From the NCBI GenBank assembly GCA_019638475.1, contig JAHBTR010000001.1, positions 124,001-188,000 of the forward strand: a stretch of 64,000 nucleotides of DNA, given 5' to 3'. Below, piece after piece: positions 37,210 to 45,105 of this stretch (the stretch's first letter is position 1; the number at the start of each line of letters is the position of its first letter). The position numbers and the translations under genes were made by a program. This stretch comes from Chitinophagaceae bacterium (GTDB lineage: Bacteria > Bacteroidota > Bacteroidia > Chitinophagales > Chitinophagaceae). Under the pieces are notes generated by a model that was given only the letters and a program-made list of their open reading frames with translations, was not told the origin of the DNA and made no database searches.

Positions 37210-39069
37210 ATGAATACAAAAGAAAAATTACTGAAAGATGTAGTAATAAAATTTGCTGGTGATAGTGGTGATGGAATGCAACTTACAGGACAACAGTTTA
37301 CAAACAATACAGCACTTTTAGGTATAGACTTAGCAACTTTCCCAGATTTCCCTGCTGAAATTCGTGCCCCAATTGGAACATTACCAGGTGTTAGTGGCTT
37401 TCAATTACATTTTAGTAGTGAGCAAATTTTTACACCAGGCGATATGTGTGATGTGTTAGTAGCTATGAATGCAGCAGCCCTAAAAGTAAATTTGAGAAGT
37501 TTAAAAAAAGGAGGAAAAATAATTGCTAATACTGATGGATTTGATGTAAAAAATTTACGTTTAGCCAATTATGCCGATGGCATAAGCCCTTTAGAAGATG
37601 GAAGTTTGGATAATTATGAAGTCATAAAAATTGATGTAACAAAACTAACACGTGAAGCATTAAAAGATAATACTACATTAGGAACAAAAGAAAAAGACAG
37701 AGCTAAAAACATGTTTGTACTTGGCTTTGTTTATTGGATGTATAACAGAAGTTTAGATAGCTCTATCAACTTCTTAAAAGAAAAATTTGGAAAAAAAGAA
37801 GCCATCTTAGAAAGTAATTTAAAAGTATTACAAGCAGGTTATCATTATGGCGATACAACAGAAACTTTTACTTCAAGATACAAAGTAGAAAAAGCTACAA
37901 TGCCTGCTGGCTCTTATAGAAGCATTATAGGCAACAGAGCTTTGGCATTTGGCTTAATAGCTGCCAGCGAAAAAAGTGGTTTACCAATATTTTTAGGCAC
38001 CTATCCTATTACACCAGCATCAGATATTTTGCATGAACTTAGTAAACTAAAAAATTTTGGTATAAGAACATTTCAAGCAGAAGATGAAATAGCAGGTATT
38101 ACAAGTGCTATTGGTGCAAGTTATGGTGGTCATATAGGCGTTACTACAACTTCTGGTCCTGGTATGGCTTTAAAGTCTGAAGCTATGGGATTAGCAGTAA
38201 TGTTAGAACTTCCTTTAGTGATTTGTAATATTCAAAGAGGAGGTCCCAGTACAGGCTTACCTACCAAAACAGAACAAAGCGATTTATTACAAGCATATTA
38301 TGGTAGAAATGGAGAATGTCCTATGCCTATTATTGCAAGTAGTACACCAAGCGATTGTTTTGATGTAGCTTTTGAAGCTGTGCGTATTGCTGTACAACAC
38401 ATGACGCCAGTAATTATGCTAAGCGATGGTTATATAGCTAATGGAGCAGAGCCATGGCGTTATCCTCAATCTGCTGATTTGCCAAAGATTGAAGTAAAAT
38501 TTAAAACTACTTTACATGAAGGTGAAGATACATTTTTACCTTATTTAAGAGATGAAAAATTAGTAAGACCTTGGGTTGTACCAGGTACTAAAAATTTAGA
38601 ACACAGAATAGGTGGTTTAGAAAAACAAGATAAAACAGGCAATGTAAATTATGAGCCAGAAAACCACCAACTAATGGTAAAGCAAAGACAAGAAAAAATT
38701 GATAACATTGCTAACTATATTCCTGAACAAAAAATAGATAGTGGAGCAGATAAAGGAAAACTATTGGTATTAGGATGGGGCAGTACTTATGGTGCAATTA
38801 AAAGTGCAGTAATGGAATTACAAACTCAAGGATATGCAGTAAGCCATGCACATATTCGTTACTTACGTCCATTTCCTAAAAACTTAGGAAATATTATTAA
38901 CAATTTTGAACAGGTTCTAATTCCAGAAATAAATAATGGACAATTAATTAAAATTATCAGAGACCAATATTTAGTTGATGCAAAAGGATATAATAAAATA
39001 ATGGGTGTGCCCATTACCAAAACAGAATTGATAAATACCATTAAATTAATGTTGAATGATAAATATTGA
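37210..39069 (+). CDS. korA: 2-oxoacid:ferredoxin oxidoreductase, fused gamma-alpha subunit
   Basis: A 619-residue subunit of a 2-oxoacid:ferredoxin oxidoreductase, which converts 2-oxoglutarate (or pyruvate) plus CoA to the acyl-CoA and reduced ferredoxin. The gamma domain comes first (KFAGDSGDGMQLTGQQF near residues 14-30, then PDFPAEIRAPIGTLPGVSGFQ), followed by the alpha (pyrimidine-binding) domain with GTYPITPASDILHEL near 263-277 and EDEIAGITSAIGASYGG near 291-307. I chose ATG 37210 (MNTKEKLL) over an upstream ATG that lies in the promoter. The thiamine-diphosphate beta subunit korB, usually next, is absent. The stop codon lies inside a heptamer repeat. Confidence 0.93.
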   Translation: MNTKEKLLKDVVIKFAGDSGDGMQLTGQQFTNNTALLGIDLATFPDFPAEIRAPIGTLPGVSGFQLHFSSEQIFTPGDMCDVLVAMNAAALKVNLRSLKKGGKIIANTDGFDVKNLRLANYADGISPLEDGSLDNYEVIKIDVTKLTREALKDNTTLGTKEKDRAKNMFVLGFVYWMYNRSLDSSINFLKEKFGKKEAILESNLKVLQAGYHYGDTTETFTSRYKVEKATMPAGSYRSIIGNRALAFGLIAASEKSGLPIFLGTYPITPASDILHELSKLKNFGIRTFQAEDEIAGITSAIGASYGGHIGVTTTSGPGMALKSEAMGLAVMLELPLVICNIQRGGPSTGLPTKTEQSDLLQAYYGRNGECPMPIIASSTPSDCFDVAFEAVRIAVQHMTPVIMLSDGYIANGAEPWRYPQSADLPKIEVKFKTTLHEGEDTFLPYLRDEKLVRPWVVPGTKNLEHRIGGLEKQDKTGNVNYEPENHQLMVKQRQEKIDNIANYIPEQKIDSGADKGKLLVLGWGSTYGAIKSAVMELQTQGYAVSHAHIRYLRPFPKNLGNIINNFEQVLIPEINNGQLIKIIRDQYLVDAKGYNKIMGVPITKTELINTIKLMLNDKY

Positions 39070-39097
39070 ATATTGAATATTGAGTATTGAATGTTGA
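39063..39097. repeat. Heptamer repeat at the korA stop codon
   Basis: Five units of ATATTGA: three perfect, then GTATTGA and ATGTTGA. The first unit supplies the korA TGA stop (39067-39069). Confidence 0.85.
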
Positions 39098-39168
39098 ATA
39101 AGGGTTGCTTATTATTTAATCAATTTCCTTACGCTAAATTTAAGTTGCATTATAAATTTTTATAAAAA

Positions 39169-39186
39169 ATACCCTTTATTGGGTAT
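39169..39186 (+). promoter_or_regulatory. Palindrome upstream of the metalloprotease gene
   Basis: ATACCC (39169-39174) and GGGTAT (39181-39186) flank TTTATT, preceded by an A run, and end 50 bases before the ATG. The arrangement matches the palindrome 50 bases before the CHAT gene at 25.4 kb. Confidence 0.5.
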
Positions 39187-39236
39187 GGCTATTTTTGTTA
39201 ATTTCACTTTCTTTACTTTTTAAAAAATTATTAATT

Positions 39237-40454
39237 ATGAAGACAATAACTAAACTTGCTTTAGTGGCTTGTTTCTTTACATTGACCACTAATAGTATTG
39301 CACAAGTAAAAACAAAAAAAACTGCAAGTAAAGATTTTTTAGGATGTAGCACACCAGACCCCATAGGTAGCTTTGCATTTGATACAGCTAAACCAACAAG
39401 AGGTATGGCTGATAATAATTTTTTATGGGACAATGGCAAAAGCATTAATGTAAAAATTTTAAGTGGTAGTAAAGCATTAAAAGATAAAGTAAAAAAATAT
39501 GCCTCTGAATGGATGAAATATGCCAACATAAAATTTAACTTTATTGAACAAGGAGATGCCCAGATAAGAATTTATATGGGTGATAAAAAAGGAGATTATG
39601 GACATGTAACAATGGGGCTTGGTGTACAATGTTTAAGAAGAGACCCTAATGATTTTACAATGCACTTTGATACAACCGATTTAGTAACAGATAAAAGTCT
39701 TAAAAGAACAGTATTGCACGAATTTGGTCATGCTTTAGGACTAATACATGAACACATGAGTCCTGTGTCTGGCATACAATGGGATAGTGCTGCTGTATAT
39801 GCAAGAAAAGGTATGATGGGATGGAGTAAGGAAATGACTAATTATCAGCTTTTCAGAAAATATAATGTTTCTTATACTAATGGAACACAGTATGACCCTA
39901 AATCTATTATGCACTACCCTATTTCGCCATGGGAAACAAAAAACCGTTATTATGTTGATTGGAATGATGAATTGTCTGAAGGAGATAAAACTCTAATTGC
40001 AGCATTATATCCTAAAAATGAAAGAGTAAATAAAGTTCCAAGAGTAATAATTTCTAATGTAGGTGAAACAATGATAGAAAACAATGTAACGAAAGGAGGT
40101 ATTAGTATCTACCCTTCATTCACTATTAACTGTGCAGACAAACCTGCTGATATTTATTATGTAAGTTTTCTTTTGGACGAGAATGAACAATTTATTCCTA
40201 CTCAAAGCAATACTTATAACGTAAATAATTTTGCTGGATGTGTAAAATCCATAAAACTTCCTATGAATAAATCTGAAGTGCTTAATAAAGGAAAGAAAAA
40301 TTTTGAAATTTTTATTCCTGCAAGCGAATTACCAAGTTCTGTTTCTGGTAAAAAAGTAAAAATTTTATTCAGAATTTTCTTAGTGCAGGATAATGAATTT
40401 AAACCATTATTTGACTCATTTTCAAACAATAGTGTTATAGTAAATAAACTATAA
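39237..40454 (+). CDS. Secreted astacin-like (metzincin) metalloprotease
   Basis: A 405-residue exported zinc protease. The ATG at 39237 opens directly on a signal peptide (MKTITKLALVACFFTLTTNS, cleaved after IAQ); the frame is open upstream but would precede it with unrelated sequence. The zinc motif is HEFGHALGLIHEH near residue 160-172 and the Met-turn SIMHYP near 223-228, both as in astacins (M12A). The domain after residue 265 is beta-rich with no family I recognise and may bind a substrate or surface. No T9SS sorting domain is visible at the C-terminus, so it may stay periplasmic. Confidence 0.9.
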   Translation: MKTITKLALVACFFTLTTNSIAQVKTKKTASKDFLGCSTPDPIGSFAFDTAKPTRGMADNNFLWDNGKSINVKILSGSKALKDKVKKYASEWMKYANIKFNFIEQGDAQIRIYMGDKKGDYGHVTMGLGVQCLRRDPNDFTMHFDTTDLVTDKSLKRTVLHEFGHALGLIHEHMSPVSGIQWDSAAVYARKGMMGWSKEMTNYQLFRKYNVSYTNGTQYDPKSIMHYPISPWETKNRYYVDWNDELSEGDKTLIAALYPKNERVNKVPRVIISNVGETMIENNVTKGGISIYPSFTINCADKPADIYYVSFLLDENEQFIPTQSNTYNVNNFAGCVKSIKLPMNKSEVLNKGKKNFEIFIPASELPSSVSGKKVKILFRIFLVQDNEFKPLFDSFSNNSVIVNKL

Positions 40455-40479
40455 ACTCTTAAAAAAATAAATGAATACC

Positions 40480-40516
40480 AATCCTCACTTAAATAAATTT
40501 AGGTGGGGATTTTTGT
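40480..40516 (+). terminator. Metalloprotease gene terminator
   Basis: AATCCTCACTTAAAT (40480-40494) pairs with ATTTAGGTGGGGATT (40497-40511), with two G-T pairs, followed by TTTTG. It ends the transcript 26 bases after the stop. Confidence 0.85.
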
Positions 40517-40611
40517 TTGTAGATTTTATGGCTGCTGTATTTAACCTCATCTTACAATTTTTAACTTATTTATAAGTAATAATTGAGTGCTGCATATAAA
40601 CCAAAATCTGC

Positions 40612-40807
40612 TACCTTTGGCAGCCTAAAAAACATGCCAATTTGACCATAAATTTCTTTGTGCAAGGTTTTTGAAAGACTAATTCATCTACCATTGTTTT
40701 TTACATAGGTAATTTAAAAACAGTTCAATATTGAACAAAAAGTACAAGAGTGCGACGCAACAGGTGTTTAATAAAGTATCTGCTGCCCGTTACATAAAAA
40801 AAATATT
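40612..40807 (+). promoter_or_regulatory. secA promoter and long structured leader
   Basis: TACCTTTG at 40612-40619 is a perfect -7 box, giving a leader of about 180 bases, long for this genome. Near its 3' end GCAACAGGTG (40757-40766) can pair with TATCTGCTGC (40777-40786) around a 10-base loop, preceded by AAGAGTGCGACGCAAC. No peptide frame that stands out was seen. I cannot assign it to a known riboswitch or leader class. Confidence 0.5.
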
Positions 40808-43800
40808 ATGCTAAAAATTATATCTAAACTTTTGGGTGGTAATAAAAGTGAAAAAGACATTGCTATTATACAGCCTACTATAAAAAAGATTAATGAATTT
40901 TATGCTCAATTTCAAAGTTTAAGTAATGATGAATTGCGTAGTAAAACAACCGATTTTAAACAACGTATAAAAAACTATTTAAGCGAAATTGATGCAGTAA
41001 TTGTAGCTAAGCAAAATGAAGCAGAATCTTTATCTGCAGAAGATATACAGTCTAAAGACATGATTTATCAAGAAGTAGATAAATTAAAGAAAGACAGAGA
41101 TAAAAAATTAGAAGAAATATTAAAAGAAATTTTGCCCGAAGCCTTTGCTGTAGTAAAAGAAACAGCTTCTCGTTTTACCAATAATACAGAAATTACTTCT
41201 ACTGCTACAGATTTAGATAGAGATTTAAGCGTACAAAAAAATTATGTAACAATAGAAGGCGATAAAGCTACTTACAAAAATAGTTGGACTGCTGCTGGAG
41301 GACAAATAACGTGGAATATGGTACACTATGATGTACAGCTAATTGGTGGTACAGTATTGCATGAAGGTAAAATTGCAGAAATGGCAACAGGTGAAGGTAA
41401 AACCTTAGTATCTACATTGCCTGCATACCTAAATGCTTTGGCTGGCGAAGGAGTGCATATTGTAACTGTAAACGATTATTTGGCAAAACGTGATAGTGAA
41501 TGGAATGGACCTATTTTTGAATGGTTGGGCTTAACAGTAGATTGTATAGATAAACATGAACCCAACACACACGAAAGACGTAATGCATATTTGGCAGATA
41601 TAACCTATGGTACTAATAATGAATTTGGATTTGATTACTTGCGTGATAATATGGTACACAATCCCGATGAAATGGTACAAAGAAAACACCATTATGCCAT
41701 GGTAGATGAGGTAGATAGTGTATTGATAGATGATGCCAGAACACCTTTAATTATTAGTGGACCAGTAGGAAAAGATACCAGCACAGAACAATTTTTTCAA
41801 CTAAAACCACGTATAGAAAAATTAGTAGAAGTACAAAAGAAAGCTACCAATCAATTTTTATTAGAAGCTAAAAGAAAATTTGCAGAAGGAAATGATGACC
41901 CTAAAGATGGTGGCTTAGCATTATTTAGAGCACATAGAGGATTACCAAAAAATACTGCCTTAATTAAATTTTTAAGCGAACCTGGTATAAGGGTAAAATT
42001 ACAAAAAGCAGAAAACTATTATTTGGCAGACCAACAACGTGAAATGCCCAAAGCAGATGCTGAATTGTTTTTTTACATTGATGAAAAAAATAATAGTGTA
42101 GAACTTACAGATAAAGGTATTCAACTAATTACCAAAACTGGTGAAGACCCTAACTTTTTTATACTTCCTGATATAAGTGTTTCATTAGCAGAAATTGAAA
42201 ATAATACTGCTTTAAGTACAGAGGAAAAATTAAGCCAAAAAGAAAACCTAATCAATGAATATTCTGTAAAAGCAGATAGAATACATACTGCTCAACAATT
42301 ATTAAAAGCCTATACCCTATTTGAAAAAGATGTAGAGTATGTAGTAATTGAAGAACAAGTAAAAATAGTAGATGAGCAAACTGGTCGTATAATGGAAGGA
42401 AGAAGATATAGCGATGGTTTGCACCAAGCAATTGAAGCTAAAGAAAGTGTAAAAATAGAAGCTACCACCCAAACTTATGCTACAGTTACATTGCAAAACT
42501 ATTTTAGAATGTACCATAAATTGGCTGGTATGACTGGTACAGCAGAAACAGAAGCAGCAGAATTGTGGAGTATTTATAAATTAGATGTTGTTTCTATTCC
42601 TACCAATCATCCATTAATAAGAAAAGATGAGCAAGACTTAGTATATAAAACTAAACGTGAAAAATTTGGTGCAGTTATAGATGAAATTGTAAAACTAAGA
42701 GAATCTGGAAGACCAACACTGGTAGGTACTACATCTGTAGAAGTGAGTGAGCTATTGAGCAGAATGTTACGCCAAAAACAAATACCACATAATGTACTAA
42801 ATGCAAAACAACATGCCAGAGAAGCACAAGTAGTAGCAGAAGCAGGTTTAGCTGGTGCTGTAACCATTGCAACAAACATGGCTGGACGTGGTACAGATAT
42901 TAAACTTGGAGAAGGTGTGAAAGAAGCTGGAGGATTAGCTATTGTAGGTACTGAAAGACATGAAAGCAGAAGAGTAGATAGACAGCTTCGTGGTCGTTCA
43001 GGAAGACAAGGAGACCCTGGCTCTACTCAATTTTTTGTAGCATTAGAAGATGACTTGATGAGAATGTTTGGTAGTGAACGTATAGCCAAAGTAATGGACT
43101 TTGCTGGTTATAAAGAAGGTGAAGTAATTCAGCATAGTATGATTACAAAAAGTATAGAAAGAGCACAAAGAAAAGTAGAAGAAAATAATTTTGGCATCAG
43201 AAAACGCTTATTAGAGTATGATGATGTAATGAATAAACAACGTACTGTTATTTATAGTAAAAGACATCATGCCCTATTTGGAGAAAGATTGGCATTAGAT
43301 TTAGATAATGCCTTTTATAGTGTAGCAGAAGATGTAATTAATAATTATAAAGCATTGAATGATTATGAAGGATTCAAATTAGCTGCTATTGTACATTTTG
43401 GTATTGATACAACTATTACTACTGAAGAGTTTAACAAACAGTCTGAAACTACCTTAACAGATAAATTATATGCAGAAGCTGTAACAAATTATCAAAGAAA
43501 AAAACAAGAGCTGGCTGTTAATGCTTTGCCTGTATTTAAAAATATTAAACTACATCAAGGCAATCATATAGAAAATGTCATTGTACCATTTACTGATGGT
43601 AAAAAAACCTTACAAGCCCTTGCATCAATGCAAAAAGTATTAGACAGTAATGGTGTAGAATTAGTAAACTCTTTAGAAAGAAATATAACATTGGCTTTAA
43701 TAGATGATGCATGGAAAGAACATTTAAGAGCTATGGATGATTTAAAGCAAAGTGTGCAAACTGCAAGCTATGAACAAAAAGACCCATTAGTAATTTATAA

Positions 43801-44131
43801 AGTAGAAGCATATAACTTATTTAGCGATATGGATACTACTGTCAATAAAAATATTGTAGAATTTTTATGCCATGCAAATATTCCTACAAATGATGAACAA
43901 CAAGTAAAAGAAGGACGACAACAAAAAACAGATTTGAGCAAAATGAAAATTAATAAAGATGATATTGATGCTCGTGGCGATGATTATGCAGCCAATGAAA
44001 ATGATTATTACGACCCAAGTGGTCATGTAAAACAACAACCTGTTGTAGCTGCTCCTAAAATTGGTAGAAATGAACTTTGCCCCTGCGGTAGTGGTAAAAA
44101 GTATAAAGCCTGCCATGGTAGAGAAGCATAA
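40808..44131 (+). CDS. secA: Preprotein translocase ATPase SecA
   Basis: The motor of the Sec export pathway at the inner membrane. The 1107 residues exceed E. coli SecA (901) because of insertions typical of Bacteroidota, notably around residues 335-400 and the C-terminal linker. Motifs are Walker A MATGEGKTLVS near 196-206, the DEVDSVLIDDARTPLI DEAD block near 300-315, MTGTAETEA near 576, and the second helicase domain with GRGTDIKLGEG and QLRGRSGRQGDPG. The C-terminal zinc/SecB-binding tail ELCPCGSGKKYKACHG is intact. It has its own promoter, long leader and a strong terminator. Confidence 0.97.
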   Translation: MLKIISKLLGGNKSEKDIAIIQPTIKKINEFYAQFQSLSNDELRSKTTDFKQRIKNYLSEIDAVIVAKQNEAESLSAEDIQSKDMIYQEVDKLKKDRDKKLEEILKEILPEAFAVVKETASRFTNNTEITSTATDLDRDLSVQKNYVTIEGDKATYKNSWTAAGGQITWNMVHYDVQLIGGTVLHEGKIAEMATGEGKTLVSTLPAYLNALAGEGVHIVTVNDYLAKRDSEWNGPIFEWLGLTVDCIDKHEPNTHERRNAYLADITYGTNNEFGFDYLRDNMVHNPDEMVQRKHHYAMVDEVDSVLIDDARTPLIISGPVGKDTSTEQFFQLKPRIEKLVEVQKKATNQFLLEAKRKFAEGNDDPKDGGLALFRAHRGLPKNTALIKFLSEPGIRVKLQKAENYYLADQQREMPKADAELFFYIDEKNNSVELTDKGIQLITKTGEDPNFFILPDISVSLAEIENNTALSTEEKLSQKENLINEYSVKADRIHTAQQLLKAYTLFEKDVEYVVIEEQVKIVDEQTGRIMEGRRYSDGLHQAIEAKESVKIEATTQTYATVTLQNYFRMYHKLAGMTGTAETEAAELWSIYKLDVVSIPTNHPLIRKDEQDLVYKTKREKFGAVIDEIVKLRESGRPTLVGTTSVEVSELLSRMLRQKQIPHNVLNAKQHAREAQVVAEAGLAGAVTIATNMAGRGTDIKLGEGVKEAGGLAIVGTERHESRRVDRQLRGRSGRQGDPGSTQFFVALEDDLMRMFGSERIAKVMDFAGYKEGEVIQHSMITKSIERAQRKVEENNFGIRKRLLEYDDVMNKQRTVIYSKRHHALFGERLALDLDNAFYSVAEDVINNYKALNDYEGFKLAAIVHFGIDTTITTEEFNKQSETTLTDKLYAEAVTNYQRKKQELAVNALPVFKNIKLHQGNHIENVIVPFTDGKKTLQALASMQKVLDSNGVELVNSLERNITLALIDDAWKEHLRAMDDLKQSVQTASYEQKDPLVIYKVEAYNLFSDMDTTVNKNIVEFLCHANIPTNDEQQVKEGRQQKTDLSKMKINKDDIDARGDDYAANENDYYDPSGHVKQQPVVAAPKIGRNELCPCGSGKKYKACHGREA

Positions 44132-44154
44132 ATACTTATTTCAATATTGATGAT

Positions 44155-44191
44155 AAAACTAAGCCGTTTCAGTTTGAAACGGCTTAGTTTT
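44155..44191 (+). terminator. secA terminator
   Basis: A perfect 16-bp stem: AAAACTAAGCCGTTTC (44155-44170) with GAAACGGCTTAGTTTT (44176-44191) over loop AGTTT, 24 bases past the secA stop. The stem ends in its own U tract. Confidence 0.95.
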
Positions 44192-44232
44192 ATGCCACTA
44201 CATAAAATTGGAACTACTACTTTAATACAAAT

Positions 44233-45048
44233 GTTATAGGCTACCAACCGACACCGCACCAACATCAAACAAACGACAACAAAACAAGAAATGACAAATC
44301 AGGTAAACGACATATCAACAGAGACCGAAAACAAGAAATTGGGAGAACTATTTCTTGCAATTTACTTCAATGACTTGGAAAAAGTTATTGAGTTCAAAAA
44401 TCAATTTCCTGAACTCTACGAAAAAAGGACAAGTTCCCAATTGACGAAAACACAACCTTTGACTTGATAAACTTGACATTATTCAATGAGATAATATGGT
44501 TTGACGTTTCTTGGCGAAAAGAAATAATGCCCTTAGTTGAAAAGCACAGACAACGGACAAAACAAATGTTGGACTTTTAGTGTGCAGAACTTGGACAACA
44601 AGAAATTCAAAGACAAATCGAATATAATTACTACTGTGATTATTTCTACTGTGATGACCCAAGCAATTTTGAAGAAATAATTATGGAACCCATATCAACA
44701 TATTTGAAAAATGGATTTCGTGAAATTGATTTAAGGCTATACAACCGTGCCCAATGCTTTGACTTTGCAGAAGTAAAAAAACTTTTAGAGCAAGGTGCAA
44801 AATCTGACATTCATTTTGAAAATGACGGGGACAGTAGTACTTTTTCACGCATTTCGGTTGAATGTGCATATTTAACTACTTGCCACGTTATTCCAAAATT
44901 TGAAGTGTATGAAACAAAAGGCTATAATCAAAGTTTTAACACAACTGAAATGTTTCGCAACATTCTTGGTTTGGCTGCACACGAAGAAATGTATCACTTG
45001 TTAAAGGAGTATGACGAAGATGAATAAAAATTTGGCAGCGCCTATAAC
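44233..45048 (+). mobile_element. Cassette-like island between GTTATAGGC/GCCTATAAC boxes
   Basis: A perfect 9-bp inverted pair, GTTATAGGC (44233-44241) and GCCTATAAC (45040-45048), brackets a single pseudogene that has visibly higher C and G use at third codon positions than its neighbours. The secA terminator lies just outside the left box and another terminator just outside the right box. The layout is like an integron-type gene cassette, and an identical GTTATAGGC ends the island at 57.8 kb. No integrase gene is in the window. Confidence 0.5.
44291..45027 (+). pseudogene. Broken hypothetical (ankyrin-like) cassette gene
   Basis: The frame begins MTNQVNDISTETENKKLGE at 44291, shifts at the A6 run 44421-44426 (one extra A would restore EKKDKFPIDENTTFDLINL), meets an in-frame TAG at 44578-44580 (CAG to TAG would explain it), then reads on to the stop at 45027. 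The restored product is about 245 residues. Segments such as DLEKVIEFKNQFPELYEK and FAEVKKLLEQGAKSDIHFEN look like ankyrin-type helices, but I do not recognise a family. Codon use (gac, aac, ttc) differs from flanking genes and suggests recent arrival. Two lesions make a simple sequencing slip unlikely, though one is in a homopolymer. Confidence 0.75.
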
Positions 45049-45056
45049 AAGATACA

Positions 45057-45087
45057 AAAAAACCTCCCAATAACGAGAGGTTTTTAA
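45057..45087. terminator. Bidirectional terminator
   Basis: AAACCTC (45060-45066) pairs with GAGGTTT (45077-45083), with A and T runs on the outer sides. On the minus strand it lies 19 bases past the stop of the T9SS gene and ends it. On the plus strand it would stop read-through from the cassette. Confidence 0.75.
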
Positions 45088-45105
45088 TACTGATTAATTA
45101 ACTAA

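Noticed and set aside
44683..45027. A 114-residue intact gene
   Set aside because: It is the 3' part of a longer disrupted gene whose frame can be followed upstream through one frameshift and one stop.
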